NCBI GenBank assembly: GCA_020343715.1
Contig: CP070808.1
Coordinates: 1,567,356-1,574,354 of the forward strand
Source of the DNA: Thermoplasmata archaeon
Lineage (GTDB): Archaea; Thermoplasmatota; DTKX01; GCA-020343715
Reading direction: 5' to 3'
DNA: 6,999 nt
Shown: positions 1 to 6,108 of the stretch, one piece after another
Layout: each line of letters begins with the position of its first letter
Position numbering within the stretch: the first letter of the stretch is position 1
Program-made: the position numbers and the translations under genes
The notes under the pieces: generated by a model
The model's input: the letters and a program-made list of their open reading frames with translations, nothing else
What the model was told of the DNA's origin: nothing
Databases searched by the model: none

Positions 1-304
1 CGGCGGCAAGGACGACGTCATCGCCCACTTCCGCCACAGGCGTGACGTGGGTGGTGCCCGGAAGGGTCCCCTGTACCCGAGGACCCCCCACATGATGCTC
101 AAGCGGACCGTCCGGGGGATGCTCCCCTTCAAGAAGCCCCGGGGCCGGAACGCGTACAAGCGCCTCAAGGTCCACATCTCCGTCCCGCAGGAGCTGACGA
201 AGAAGAAGTTCGAGACCATCGAGGGCGCGTCCCAGTTATCCACCCAGCGCTACATGTCCCTGGGTGAGGTGTCCAAGGTGCTCGGCTACGAGGTGAGGGA
301 ATGA
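1..304 (+). CDS. rpl13: 50S ribosomal protein uL13 (L13), 3' part
   Basis: This is the C-terminal part, about 100 codons, of archaeal ribosomal protein uL13, a component of the large ribosomal subunit. The frame is open from base 2 without a start, so the gene begins upstream of the window. A GTG at 47 lies inside the gene and is not its start. The recognisable L13 core is the RTVRGMLP segment, followed by a basic [14 protein letters not shown] stretch and a C-terminal segment ending in LGYEVRE. Archaeal L13 is usually about 140-155 residues, so roughly a third is missing at the left edge. Its TGA stop (302-304) overlaps the ATG of the S9 gene (301-303), which indicates translational coupling in the classical archaeal L18e-L13-S9-RpoN operon. 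Confidence 0.93.
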   Translation, partial: GGKDDVIAHFRHRRDVGGARKGPLYPRTPHMMLKRTVRGMLPFKKPRGRNAYKRLKVHISVPQELTKKKFETIEGASQLSTQRYMSLGEVSKVLGYEVRE

Positions 305-699
305 AGGTCATAAACAGCAGCGGAAAGCGCAAGACCGCCATCGCCCGAGCCACCATAAAGGACGGCAAGGGCAGGATCAAGATCAACAGCGTCCCCCTGG
401 AGATCCTGGAACCGGAGCTGGCCAGGCTCAAGATGATGGAGCCCCTGGAGCTGGCCGGTGACATGGTCGTGAAGGTGGACATCGACGTGAACGTCAACGG
501 CGGCGGCGTTATGGGCCAGGCCACGGCCACCCGCACCGCCATCGCCCGCGGTCTCGTCGACTACTTCGAGGACGAGGAGCTCCGGGCCAAGTTCCGGGCC
601 TTCGACCGCAGCCTGCTGGTCAACGACCCCAGGCGTAGCGAGCCCAAGCATCCCCTCGGCCGGGGCGCGCGCAAGAAGAGGCAGAAGTCGTACAGGTGA
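301..699 (+). CDS. rps9: 30S ribosomal protein uS9 (S9)
   Basis: This is a full-length archaeal ribosomal protein uS9 of 132 residues, the normal size. It binds the 16S rRNA head of the small subunit, and its C-terminal tail reaches toward the P-site tRNA. Family marks are the N-terminal [10 protein letters not shown] (8-17), the central [19 protein letters not shown] region and the basic C-terminus ending in KKRQKSYR. The start is fixed by the ATGA overlap with uL13 and by a Shine-Dalgarno sequence GAGGTGA at 290-296 inside the end of uL13. It is followed 4 nt later by rpoN, so the three genes form one transcription unit. Nothing is unusual about it. Confidence 0.97.
   Translation: MKVINSSGKRKTAIARATIKDGKGRIKINSVPLEILEPELARLKMMEPLELAGDMVVKVDIDVNVNGGGVMGQATATRTAIARGLVDYFEDEELRAKFRAFDRSLLVNDPRRSEPKHPLGRGARKKRQKSYR
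694..699 (+). promoter_or_regulatory. Shine-Dalgarno site of rpoN
   Basis: AGGTGA overlaps the last codon and stop of rps9 and ends 4 nt before the ATG at 704. It matches the anti-SD at the 3' end of archaeal 16S rRNA and confirms that start. The same type of site precedes rps9 (290-296) and the genes starting at 4205 and 6103, so leadered, SD-driven translation is common here for genes inside operons. Confidence 0.75.
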
Positions 700-703
700 G
701 TTC

Positions 704-892
704 ATGATCATACCGGTTCGTTGCTTCTCGTGCGGAAAGGTCATCGGGGGTCTCTACGAGACCTACGTGCACATGGTGGAGGACGGCAAGAGCCCCAGGG
801 AATCCCTGGACGAGCTTGGCGTCGACAGGTACTGCTGCCGGCGCATATTCCTTGCCCACGTCCCCCTCATCGACGAGGTAATGCCGTACTAG
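704..892 (+). CDS. rpoN: DNA-directed RNA polymerase subunit N (RPB10 homologue)
   Basis: This encodes the small zinc-binding subunit N of archaeal RNA polymerase, the homologue of eukaryotic RPB10; it belongs to the subassembly that also contains D, L and P. The protein has 62 residues, within the usual 55-70. The diagnostic atypical zinc site is complete: CFSCG with Cys7 and Cys10, and the adjacent pair Cys44-Cys45 in RYCCRR. The N-terminal MIIPVRCFSCGKVIG is highly typical of the family. It is the last visible gene of the uL13-uS9-RpoN operon. In many archaea rpoK, enolase or rps2 follow, but here the operon ends and a convergent gene follows after 47 nt. Confidence 0.97.
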   Translation: MIIPVRCFSCGKVIGGLYETYVHMVEDGKSPRESLDELGVDRYCCRRIFLAHVPLIDEVMPY

Positions 893-894
893 AC

Positions 895-912
895 CGCGGG
901 CAAAGGCCCGCG
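895..912. terminator. GC-rich hairpin in the convergent gap after rpoN
   Basis: CGCGGGC (895-901), loop AAAG, GCCCGCG (906-912) is a perfect 7-bp stem 2 nt after the rpoN stop. No U-tract follows on either strand, so it is not a textbook intrinsic terminator. Its placement between convergent genes suggests an RNA 3'-end or stability element that could act for both directions. Confidence 0.4.
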
Positions 913-930
913 AGCGCATCACCACAGCGA

Positions 931-948
931 GGCTACCGTTTAGTAGCC
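931..948. other. Second hairpin across the stop of the propeller gene
   Basis: GGCTAC (931-936), six-base loop, GTAGCC (943-948) forms a 6-bp stem that includes the stop codon (942-940) of the minus-strand gene. It could mark the 3' end of that transcript. The stem is short and lacks a U-tract, so this is a tentative call. Confidence 0.25.
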
Positions 949-2916
949 ACGGTAACGCTGGTAGTGGGAGGTCCCCTCACCGTAGGTCTGCTCATTGGGC
1001 ACCTCGATGCCCTGCCTGGCCTGCTCCCACCTGGCCCTCTCCTCCGACTCCATCTGGTGCTTCAGCTCGTCGGCCGAGGCCTCCATCCCCCTCCGCCGGC
1101 GACGCCGGATGAAAACGCCCGCCACGGAGGCGGCGACGACGACGCCTATGACGATGAGGACGTAGTTCCCGTAACCCATGGTGAGGTCGTCCCACCATCC
1201 GGCTCCGGGGCCACCTCCGTTGTCCCCTCCGTCTCCGTCCCCGCCACCCGGGGCCCCCGCGTCCTTCCAGGGGTACTCCACCCGCTCTATGTCATGGGTG
1301 CTGGCGTTATGGGAGCTGACCTCGGCCATCAGCGAATCGCCCTCGGGGAGCCACCGAAGGACGAAGACGTCCCGGCTCAGGTCGGTGAAGAACCGGACCT
1401 GTGAGCCGTCGGGGTTCATGACGCAGACCCGGTCGCCCCTCCCGTTCCGCTCCTCCAGGGTGAAGGCCACCCGGGCGCCGTTGGGGCTGACGGAGACGGA
1501 CCGCTCCTCCACGTCGTTGAAGGTCAGCTGCCTATGGGCGGACCCGTCGGAGGTCATGGACCAGACCTCGGGCCTGTCCCCTGCGGCCTCGTAGGAAAGG
1601 TAGAATATCCGGCCACCGTCCGTAGAGTAAACGGCGCCCCACTGCTCCACGGGCTCCCCCGCCAGCCTTCGGGTGGAGTTATAGCGCAGGTCCAGCTCGT
1701 ATATGACCCCCGAGGCGTCGAATAGGATCCTGTCGCCCGAGGCGGACCAGTCCGTGAGGTTGACCCACCCGAACTCCGTGCCGAACTCCATGAGCTCGGT
1801 GCCGTTGTGGTTGACGATGATGATACGGTCGGGCTCCCTGGCGAAGGCGACCATCTGGCCGTTGGGCGATATCACCGGATGGTGGTCCAACCAGCCGTGG
1901 GTCAGGGGCCGGGACCCCGATCCGGAGACCTGGCCCAGGAAGATCTGTCGCTCGTTGCCGTTGAACTGGTCGTACACCACGTACGTGCCCGACGGGTCCA
2001 CGTCGGGGTTGTTCCGGGGGGCGGAAGCACCGAAGACGGAGTTCCATCCGGCCAGGGGACTGGGCGGGTCCCCCGCCGACCAGGCCTCGTAGGGGTCGTC
2101 GGGGGGCGAGAGCCCCGTCACATGCACCTTCGCCCTGACCACCCGGGGGTCCTCGGTGGCTCCATGGCCGCCCCGCGGGAGGGACGCCGCGTCGACCAGC
2201 AGGTCGAAGACGTACAGCCGCGGGATGGTGTCCGTGGCGGCGAAGACGGAGAACTCCAGGTCCATCTCCTCCTTCACGTTGATCCTAACCGGCACGGGCG
2301 ACTCCACGGTGAGTCCCAGGGGCCTCAGTCCGTACCAGTAGGGGACCGAGGATGCGAAGGTGTCCGGCACGTTGCCCACGTTCCGGAGCGGGAGCTTCAG
2401 CGTCCCAGAGGTCCCCTGGGCCACAACCAGCTCCACCGCGTCAGTCACGTTCACCCGGTATCCGACCCAAGGCCGCACCGTGATGGTGGCCAGGTCCGAG
2501 GTCAGAGATGGATCGCCGAACCTGGTTGAGTACTCGGCTATGACCTCTATCCGTGCCATCTGGCCGCCCCTGGTCGATGTGGGCACCTCGACGTTCACGG
2601 TGAAGGACTGGGTCCCGACTCCCCGGTTGGTCACCGTGGACGGGGACGCGGACGCCGACCAGTTGGTGTCGATCTCCAGGATGATGGTCGCGCTGGCGTA
2701 CTGCCATATGGGCTGGTCGAAGGTGAGGTTGCCATGGAGGGTCACGGTGTCGGGGCCCTCCTCGGGCCTGGCCTCCACGTTCTGCTCCTCCAGCTCCAGC
2801 TCCACCGACAGGTCACCGGGCAGGGCGGACGCTGCGGATGCGAGGAGGCAGAGGGCCCCGACCGACAGCAGGGCGAGGAGGGCCAATCTCAGGGAGAAGC
2901 TGAATGGGCCAGACAT
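940..2916 (-). CDS. Secreted, membrane-anchored PD40/TolB-like beta-propeller protein
   Basis: This encodes a 658-residue surface protein. Residues 1-32 are a signal peptide with a hydrophobic core and an ASA-type cleavage site near 30-32. Residues about 35-150 and 151-268 look like two Ig-like beta-sandwich domains; the second resembles CARDB/NEW3 domains. Residues about 300-550 hold six propeller blades of the PD40/TolB type, with marks such as DVDPSGTYVVYD, VISPNGQMVAFA and VSVSPNGARVAFT. A Gly/Asp-rich linker (555-572) leads to one transmembrane helix (585-603), an RRRRRR stop-transfer block and a charged cytoplasmic tail of about 50 residues. Seven N-glycosylation sequons (Asn63, 85, 156, 371, 386, 413, 537) all lie on the predicted outside. 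PD40 propellers usually bind proteins or peptides; no enzyme residues are visible and the ligand is unknown. The start is the ATG immediately before the signal peptide. No SD precedes it, and a TATA-like box lies at about 2955-2970. Confidence 0.88.
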   Translation of the reverse strand: MSGPFSFSLRLALLALLSVGALCLLASAASALPGDLSVELELEEQNVEARPEEGPDTVTLHGNLTFDQPIWQYASATIILEIDTNWSASASPSTVTNRGVGTQSFTVNVEVPTSTRGGQMARIEVIAEYSTRFGDPSLTSDLATITVRPWVGYRVNVTDAVELVVAQGTSGTLKLPLRNVGNVPDTFASSVPYWYGLRPLGLTVESPVPVRINVKEEMDLEFSVFAATDTIPRLYVFDLLVDAASLPRGGHGATEDPRVVRAKVHVTGLSPPDDPYEAWSAGDPPSPLAGWNSVFGASAPRNNPDVDPSGTYVVYDQFNGNERQIFLGQVSGSGSRPLTHGWLDHHPVISPNGQMVAFAREPDRIIIVNHNGTELMEFGTEFGWVNLTDWSASGDRILFDASGVIYELDLRYNSTRRLAGEPVEQWGAVYSTDGGRIFYLSYEAAGDRPEVWSMTSDGSAHRQLTFNDVEERSVSVSPNGARVAFTLEERNGRGDRVCVMNPDGSQVRFFTDLSRDVFVLRWLPEGDSLMAEVSSHNASTHDIERVEYPWKDAGAPGGGDGDGGDNGGGPGAGWWDDLTMGYGNYVLIVIGVVVAASVAGVFIRRRRRRGMEASADELKHQMESEERARWEQARQGIEVPNEQTYGEGTSHYQRYRGY

Positions 2917-2954
2917 GCTCGGTCTGCGAATACCGGTGGCCCGATATCAACGTT

Positions 2955-2970
2955 TGCATAAGGTTGAGAG
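2955..2970 (-). promoter_or_regulatory. Possible BRE/TATA of the propeller gene
   Basis: On the minus strand the sequence reads CTCTCAACCTTATGCA, with the TATA-like CTTATGCA centred about 43 nt before the ATG at 2916. It would give a leader of roughly 17 nt. The upstream half does not match the AAGG-type elements of the other promoters in this window. Because the tRNA gene lies just upstream on the same strand, co-transcription is also possible. Confidence 0.3.
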
Positions 2971-2977
2971 AAGGGTG

Positions 2978-3053
2978 TGGTGGGCCCGCCGAGATTCGAA
3001 CTCGAGTTACCAGCACCCCAAGCTGGAAGGATGCCAAGCTACCCCACGGGCCC
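2978..3053 (-). tRNA. tRNA-Pro (anticodon GGG)
   Basis: This is a complete 76-nt tRNA on the minus strand with an encoded CCA end. The acceptor stem GGGCCCG pairs perfectly with CGGGCCC, followed by discriminator A and CCA (2980-2978). The anticodon stem CCAGC/GCTGG encloses the loop TTGGGGT, giving anticodon GGG at 3019-3017 with G37, so it reads proline codons CCC and CCU. The T-arm has TCGAG/CTCGG around TTCGAAT. The D-arm has the conserved GG and a short stem. The variable loop is 4 nt and no intron is present. A BRE/TATA-like element lies about 32 nt upstream. Confidence 0.96.
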
Positions 3054-3080
3054 GTCGGGTGGCTCCAAAAGGCCGAATTC

Positions 3081-3096
3081 CTAGATAACCCTTTCG
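3081..3096 (-). promoter_or_regulatory. BRE/TATA-like promoter of tRNA-Pro
   Basis: The minus strand reads CGAAAGGGTTATCTAG. The purine-rich GAAAGG resembles an archaeal BRE, and the AT-rich TTATCTAG is centred about 32 nt before the tRNA 5' end, the expected distance for a short pre-tRNA leader. The same GAAAGG-TTAT pattern recurs at 6521-6536, and nearly so at 3632-3646. Confidence 0.5.
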
Positions 3097-3105
3097 AGCG
3101 GCCCT

Positions 3106-3576
3106 TCAGGCCACGCCCTCCTCGTCGGAGGGGAGGAAGAACCACCGACGTATCTCGTCGGTCTGCAGACCGAACAGGGCGAGGAAGGGGATTACCATCA
3201 GTAGGAGCAGCACAACGGGACCTCCCTTCCCCTCGAAGGCGACGATGCCCCACAGCATGGTCCCCTCGAACACCACGATCCCCAGGAGGAAGAGGGCCAG
3301 CGAGTCATCGGACCGCTTCAACAGGAAGGCGAAGCCCAGGGCGAGCAGGGCCGATGACATGACAAGGAGGGCTCCCAGGACGTCGGTGTCGCCCCAGAAG
3401 TCCCAGGCCTTCACGGCGTTCACGTCCCCGGCCAGCAACATCACGCCCAGGGCGAGGCAGAAGATAAGGACCCCTCCCATGGCGAGCACGGAGATCGCCA
3501 GCAGGGGCTTGGCCCAGCCGGGCGGTGTGAAGGCCACCTCGTCCGACAGGCCCACAGGGGGTTCCTCGTCGTTCAC
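3106..3576 (-). CDS. Small four-helix integral membrane protein, function unknown
   Basis: This encodes a 156-residue protein I do not recognise. It has an acidic, Pro-containing N-terminus (1-20) and four hydrophobic segments at about 23-49, 65-86, 92-113 and 119-137. It ends in a short charged tail (EIRRWFFLPSDEEGVA). A KRSDD connection lies between segments 2 and 3, and an FEGKGG loop between 3 and 4. No catalytic or metal-binding motif is visible. The start is GTG at 3576-3574; no SD precedes it, and the ATG at 3586 is out of frame. An AT-rich GTTAATCAC lies about 27 nt upstream, which fits a leaderless transcript starting at the GTG. The gene is divergent from the pilin-like pair and may share its regulatory region. 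It ends 52 nt before the tRNA gene on the same strand. Confidence 0.75.
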   Translation of the reverse strand: MNDEEPPVGLSDEVAFTPPGWAKPLLAISVLAMGGVLIFCLALGVMLLAGDVNAVKAWDFWGDTDVLGALLVMSSALLALGFAFLLKRSDDSLALFLLGIVVFEGTMLWGIVAFEGKGGPVVLLLLMVIPFLALFGLQTDEIRRWFFLPSDEEGVA

Positions 3577-3598
3577 GTCCGGACATGGGACGACCTGT

Positions 3599-3631
3599 GT
3601 GATTAACGTTGCCTTCGTCGAAGTTAATCAC
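3599..3631. promoter_or_regulatory. Inverted repeat (candidate operator) between divergent genes
   Basis: GTGATTAAC (3599-3607) and its exact reverse complement GTTAATCAC (3623-3631) flank a 15-bp spacer, with arm centres 24 bp apart. A smaller palindrome TTCG-T-CGAA lies inside the spacer at 3614-3622. The left arm falls at the TATA position of the minus-strand gene starting at 3576. The right arm directly adjoins the BRE/TATA-like element of the plus-strand gene. This geometry suits a dimeric regulator controlling both directions, although one arm may simply be a TATA box. Confidence 0.5.
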
Positions 3632-3646
3632 CGAAGGGTTTATGAG
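3632..3646 (+). promoter_or_regulatory. BRE/TATA-like promoter of the pilin-like pair
   Basis: CGAAGGGTTTATGAG closely matches the tRNA promoter element at 3096-3081. Its AT-rich centre at about 3641 predicts transcription from near 3668, a few bases before the ATG at 3672. That supports a leaderless message starting at 3672 and argues against the ATG at 3642, which lies within the element. Confidence 0.45.
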
Positions 3647-3671
3647 CGCCACAGCCGCTCAACGGACCTGG

Positions 3672-4208
3672 ATGTGGCTTCGTAGTGACACGAGGGGGGA
3701 GATAGGCGTCTTCGAGGACCTGCAGACGCTCCTCGTCGTCGTGGTGGGGATAGGCATCCTCCTGGGCTCCACCCTCTACAACTGGGAGGCCATCAGCACC
3801 ACCGAGGCCGATCAGGACCTGTACGACGAGGCCGAGCACATCGTAAAGCAGATCGAGTCGTGGGAACGACTCCAGGCCATCAATTCGTACGGCTCCAGGT
3901 ACACCGACTTCCTCCTGAGGCAGCCCGAGCTGGCCACTCTGACGTCCGGGAACCAGTTCGAGGACCACATCCGCTCCGATATGAACTACCGGGTCACCTT
4001 CGACGACTTGGTGGTCCCCGACGGTGCACATGACCCTGACGCCAATGTGTTTTCGTTCTACCAGTTCGGGGACGAGCCCCCGAAGGAAGCTGACTCCGTC
4101 GTCCTCCAGGTCCAGTACGCCCTCGTCATGGAGGTCAACCTTGGACCCCAGGACTACGACGTCAGCGAGAGGCACGCCTGCCTGGTGACCGTGGAGGTGT
4201 GGAGATGA
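3672..4208 (+). CDS. Pilin-like single-pass membrane protein A
   Basis: This encodes a 178-residue protein with a short N-terminus MWLRSDTRGEIGVFEDLQ, one hydrophobic helix (about 19-33, LLVVVVGIGILLG) and a mainly polar domain after it. RG-E followed by a hydrophobic helix with an early acidic residue resembles archaeal type III signal peptides and haloarchaeal pilin-like proteins. However, the residue spacing does not exactly match the classical cleavage rule (Glu at +5), so this is a likeness only. Residues 44-70 form an acidic helix; 105-175 look beta-rich. There is one cysteine (170). The preferred start is the ATG at 3672, because a promoter-like element covers 3632-3646. The ATG at 3642 would add ten residues and cannot be excluded. 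The TGA overlaps the ATG of the next gene, which has the same architecture. Confidence 0.72.
   Translation: MWLRSDTRGEIGVFEDLQTLLVVVVGIGILLGSTLYNWEAISTTEADQDLYDEAEHIVKQIESWERLQAINSYGSRYTDFLLRQPELATLTSGNQFEDHIRSDMNYRVTFDDLVVPDGAHDPDANVFSFYQFGDEPPKEADSVVLQVQYALVMEVNLGPQDYDVSERHACLVTVEVWR
4193..4199 (+). promoter_or_regulatory. Shine-Dalgarno site fixing the second pilin-like start
   Basis: GGAGGTG lies 5 nt before the ATG at 4205, inside the end of the preceding gene. It is a strong match to the archaeal SD consensus. It decides against the in-frame GTG at 4199, which overlaps the SD itself, and together with the ATGA overlap it indicates translational coupling. Confidence 0.8.
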
Positions 4209-4840
4209 GGCGGCTGCTCGTCCTGCGGGACAGGCGAGAAGGGCTGGTCGCCATATACGACGCCCTCCTGTTCCTGATGGTCGCCATCCTGATCGCCGAG
4301 GGCATGTTCCTGTACTCCGCCACCACGGTGAGCGACGGAGGTAACTTCTCCGACGATGCGTACCAGCGAATGTGCGACAACCAGAGGGTCATGGTGGAGG
4401 CCCTCTCGACCAACGGGACCCGTCCTACCCCCGTCATCGAGTGGACCGACGGCACCGAGGTCGACAGTCAACCTCTCCACAACATCTCGGACCCTGGTGA
4501 GGCGGAGACGGTGAGATGGCTCCTTGAGTCGTTCTGCAACCTGACCTGGAGGAACGGGCCGGGACAGGGTATCTACGATGGCCAGTGGGACACGGAGCCG
4601 ATCCTCGCCCTCGTGGACGGGTTCTTCTCCGACAACCGACTCAACGGGACCGAGCACGCATGGATGTTCCTCTACGAGGGCGAGGTGGCCCTGTTCGGGT
4701 CCAGCTCCGTCGACACCGTGGAGGACCTGCCTGATGACCGGTGGGCCTCCTCCAGCGATTACACCATCGTGACCGGTACTGGGGCAGAGCAGACGGTGAA
4801 GTACGAGGCCGAGCTGCGTTACTTCCTTTGGATCCCGTGA
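4205..4840 (+). CDS. Pilin-like single-pass membrane protein B
   Basis: This encodes a 211-residue protein coupled to the preceding gene by an ATGA overlap. The N-terminus MRRLLVLRDRREGLVAIYD is strongly basic. It is followed by a hydrophobic helix (about 19-38) and an extracellular-type domain with five N-glycosylation sequons (Asn47, 70, 93, 112, 147) and two cysteines (57 and 111) that could form a disulfide. RREG-LVAIYDALLFLMV has the basic-Gly-hydrophobic layout of archaeal pilin-like signal peptides, and the partner gene has the equivalent TRGEIGVFEDLQTLLVV. I do not recognise the soluble domain. A heteromeric surface assembly of the two proteins is the natural inference, but no secretion ATPase or prepilin peptidase is visible in the window. 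The stop lies 6 nt from the stop of the convergent gene. Confidence 0.74.
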   Translation: MRRLLVLRDRREGLVAIYDALLFLMVAILIAEGMFLYSATTVSDGGNFSDDAYQRMCDNQRVMVEALSTNGTRPTPVIEWTDGTEVDSQPLHNISDPGEAETVRWLLESFCNLTWRNGPGQGIYDGQWDTEPILALVDGFFSDNRLNGTEHAWMFLYEGEVALFGSSSVDTVEDLPDDRWASSSDYTIVTGTGAEQTVKYEAELRYFLWIP

Positions 4841-4849
4841 GGCACCTCA
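4838..4849. repeat. Palindrome joining two convergent stop codons
   Basis: TGAGG (4838-4842), CA, CCTCA (4845-4849) is a perfect 5-bp inverted repeat. Its outer bases are exactly the TGA of the plus-strand gene and the TGA of the minus-strand gene. As RNA it would give a small hairpin at both 3' ends, although a 2-nt loop would have to open one more pair. Confidence 0.45.
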
Positions 4850-6103
4850 GAGGGACCTGGGCTTCTTTTCATCGCGCCGACGCCACTCTTCCCCCTCGTC
4901 GGGGGGGCTCGGCTGGATCTCCGGCTCTGGACGTGGGGTCCGATGGCCCGTCTCGAAGTCCATGTCGTCCCCGCCACGCATCTCCAGGGGGGTGTCCGGT
5001 TCATGGGTCTCGGGCATCATCGTCCTCACCGCGCTGGGCTCCGGTTCCGGGTCCTGCTCCTCGTCAGGAGGTGGCGGTGCCATTGCCGGCTCGGGGGTCG
5101 ATTCGGCGTACTGGGACGGGTCTATCCTCTCGTAGTTCTTGGTGGTCGCCGGTTCGGGGGTGGGCTCGGGCGGCGGTGCCGGCTGGTAATAGGAGACACC
5201 GGAGGTGGGTGCCGGTTCGGGCGTGGGCTCGGGGGCGGGTTCCGGCTCCGGTGGTGGTGCGGCCGCGACGGCCGCCGCTGCGGCCACGGGAGCTGCGGGA
5301 GCTGCGGCGGGTGGTGCCTTGGCCGGCTGCTCCCTGGCCCTCTTTTGCTCCTCCAGGAGGTCCACCATCTGCTTGTCCCACTGGTCCCTCTCCAGTATTA
5401 TCTGGATGAGCTGCTTCTTGACCTCGTTGGGGTGGCGGACCCCGTAAATCGCCTCCTTGGGTCCGTGGAAGTCGATGTTCTTGTCCGCCTTGGCGTCCTC
5501 TGTCCCGGTGTACGGGCGTATGGTGCCAAGGCCGACGATGCGCCAGGAGAACGGGCGGATGACCTCGAAGTCCTCTATCTTCTCGAAGCGCATGTTCGTC
5601 TCCTCGACGGAGAAGAGCTTGTAGCGGATGGCGACGCGCTGGTTGGTGACCATGTAGTGGAACGCCCTGCGGTAGAACTCGGCGAAACCTATGCCCATGA
5701 CGCCCAGGGCGATGCCGTACAGGAAGGCGAAGTAGAAGGCCGTGGCCGAATCGTCCCAGTACCAGATGAAGAGGCCGGTGACGACGAGCAGGACAATGAG
5801 AGCGAACCAGTAGAGGTAGCGAAAGCCCTTGCTGTAGCCGCTGACAAGCCACCTTCCCACGATGAGGGCGCCCAGCGCCAGGAACAGCGCCGGCATCATG
5901 GTCTGCAGGTCATCAGGTAGCCAGTCCTGCTCGAACCACCCCTGGTCGTAGATCCAGAAGGTAAGCACTATCCACAGGAGGAGGACTATCCCGACTGAGT
6001 AGTACCTTATGAAGGAGAAGGGATGCGGCCTGAGCATCATCAGGAGGGTCTCGTTGCCCCCCATCGGGAACTCGGCCCGCTCCTTTTCGGTCAGCTGCCT
6101 CAT
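4847..6103 (-). CDS. Four-helix membrane protein with bacterial-type PH domain and Pro/Glu-rich tail
   Basis: This encodes a 418-residue membrane protein. Four hydrophobic helices lie at about 34-52, 71-87, 96-115 and 122-143. They are followed by a PH-like domain of the bPH_2/DUF304 type at about 145-237, with the typical YMVTNQRVAIRY strand, the SVEETNMRFEKIEDFEV stretch and the GLGTI turn. After a charged helix (about 228-258) comes a long disordered tail (258-418). It begins with an Ala/Pro run, continues with Pro-Glu units such as PEPEPAPEPTPEP and ends very basic (WRRRDEKKPRSL). The PH domain and tail are probably cytoplasmic; bPH_2 proteins are usually membrane-associated, with mostly unknown ligands. 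The start is ATG 6103, because an SD (AGGTGA, 6114-6109) lies 5 nt upstream; the in-frame GTG at 6112 lies inside that SD. The gene follows the zinc/11-mer gene by 36 nt on the same strand, so the two are probably co-transcribed. Confidence 0.85.
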   Translation of the reverse strand: MRQLTEKERAEFPMGGNETLLMMLRPHPFSFIRYYSVGIVLLLWIVLTFWIYDQGWFEQDWLPDDLQTMMPALFLALGALIVGRWLVSGYSKGFRYLYWFALIVLLVVTGLFIWYWDDSATAFYFAFLYGIALGVMGIGFAEFYRRAFHYMVTNQRVAIRYKLFSVEETNMRFEKIEDFEVIRPFSWRIVGLGTIRPYTGTEDAKADKNIDFHGPKEAIYGVRHPNEVKKQLIQIILERDQWDKQMVDLLEEQKRAREQPAKAPPAAAPAAPVAAAAAVAAAPPPEPEPAPEPTPEPAPTSGVSYYQPAPPPEPTPEPATTKNYERIDPSQYAESTPEPAMAPPPPDEEQDPEPEPSAVRTMMPETHEPDTPLEMRGGDDMDFETGHRTPRPEPEIQPSPPDEGEEWRRRDEKKPRSL

Positions 6104-6108
6104 GGGCC

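Noticed and set aside
1807..2529. Plus-strand open frame of 240 codons inside the propeller gene
   Set aside because: It is antisense to a protein with clear signal peptide, repeats and anchor. It has no domain or SD, and GC-rich DNA readily leaves such frames open.
2917..3105. Attachment site or integrated element at the tRNA-Pro gene
   Set aside because: No integrase, no duplicated tRNA 3' end and no composition shift are visible around the tRNA.
2813..3362. Open frames crossing the tRNA-Pro gene on both strands
   Set aside because: They run through a complete tRNA and have no coherent protein features.
3609..3671. TTG 3609 or ATG 3642 as start of pilin-like protein A
   Set aside because: TTG 3609 lies inside the inverted repeat and ATG 3642 inside the promoter-like element. 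Neither has an SD. ATG 3672 gives a short basic N-terminus like that of its partner. ATG 3642 remains possible.
4199..4204. GTG 4199 as start of pilin-like protein B
   Set aside because: It overlaps the Shine-Dalgarno GGAGGTG; the ATG at 4205 is correctly spaced.
5064..5852. Minus-strand 262-codon frame overlapping the PH-domain gene
   Set aside because: It is an Arg/His/Pro/Gly-rich off-frame product of the same strand with no recognisable motif.
4943..5920. Long plus-strand open frame of 325 codons opposite the PH-domain gene
   Set aside because: Its translation is low-complexity Gly/Arg/Val/Leu sequence, the mirror of the Pro/Glu/Ala-rich codons on the other strand. The minus-strand frame has membrane helices and a PH domain.
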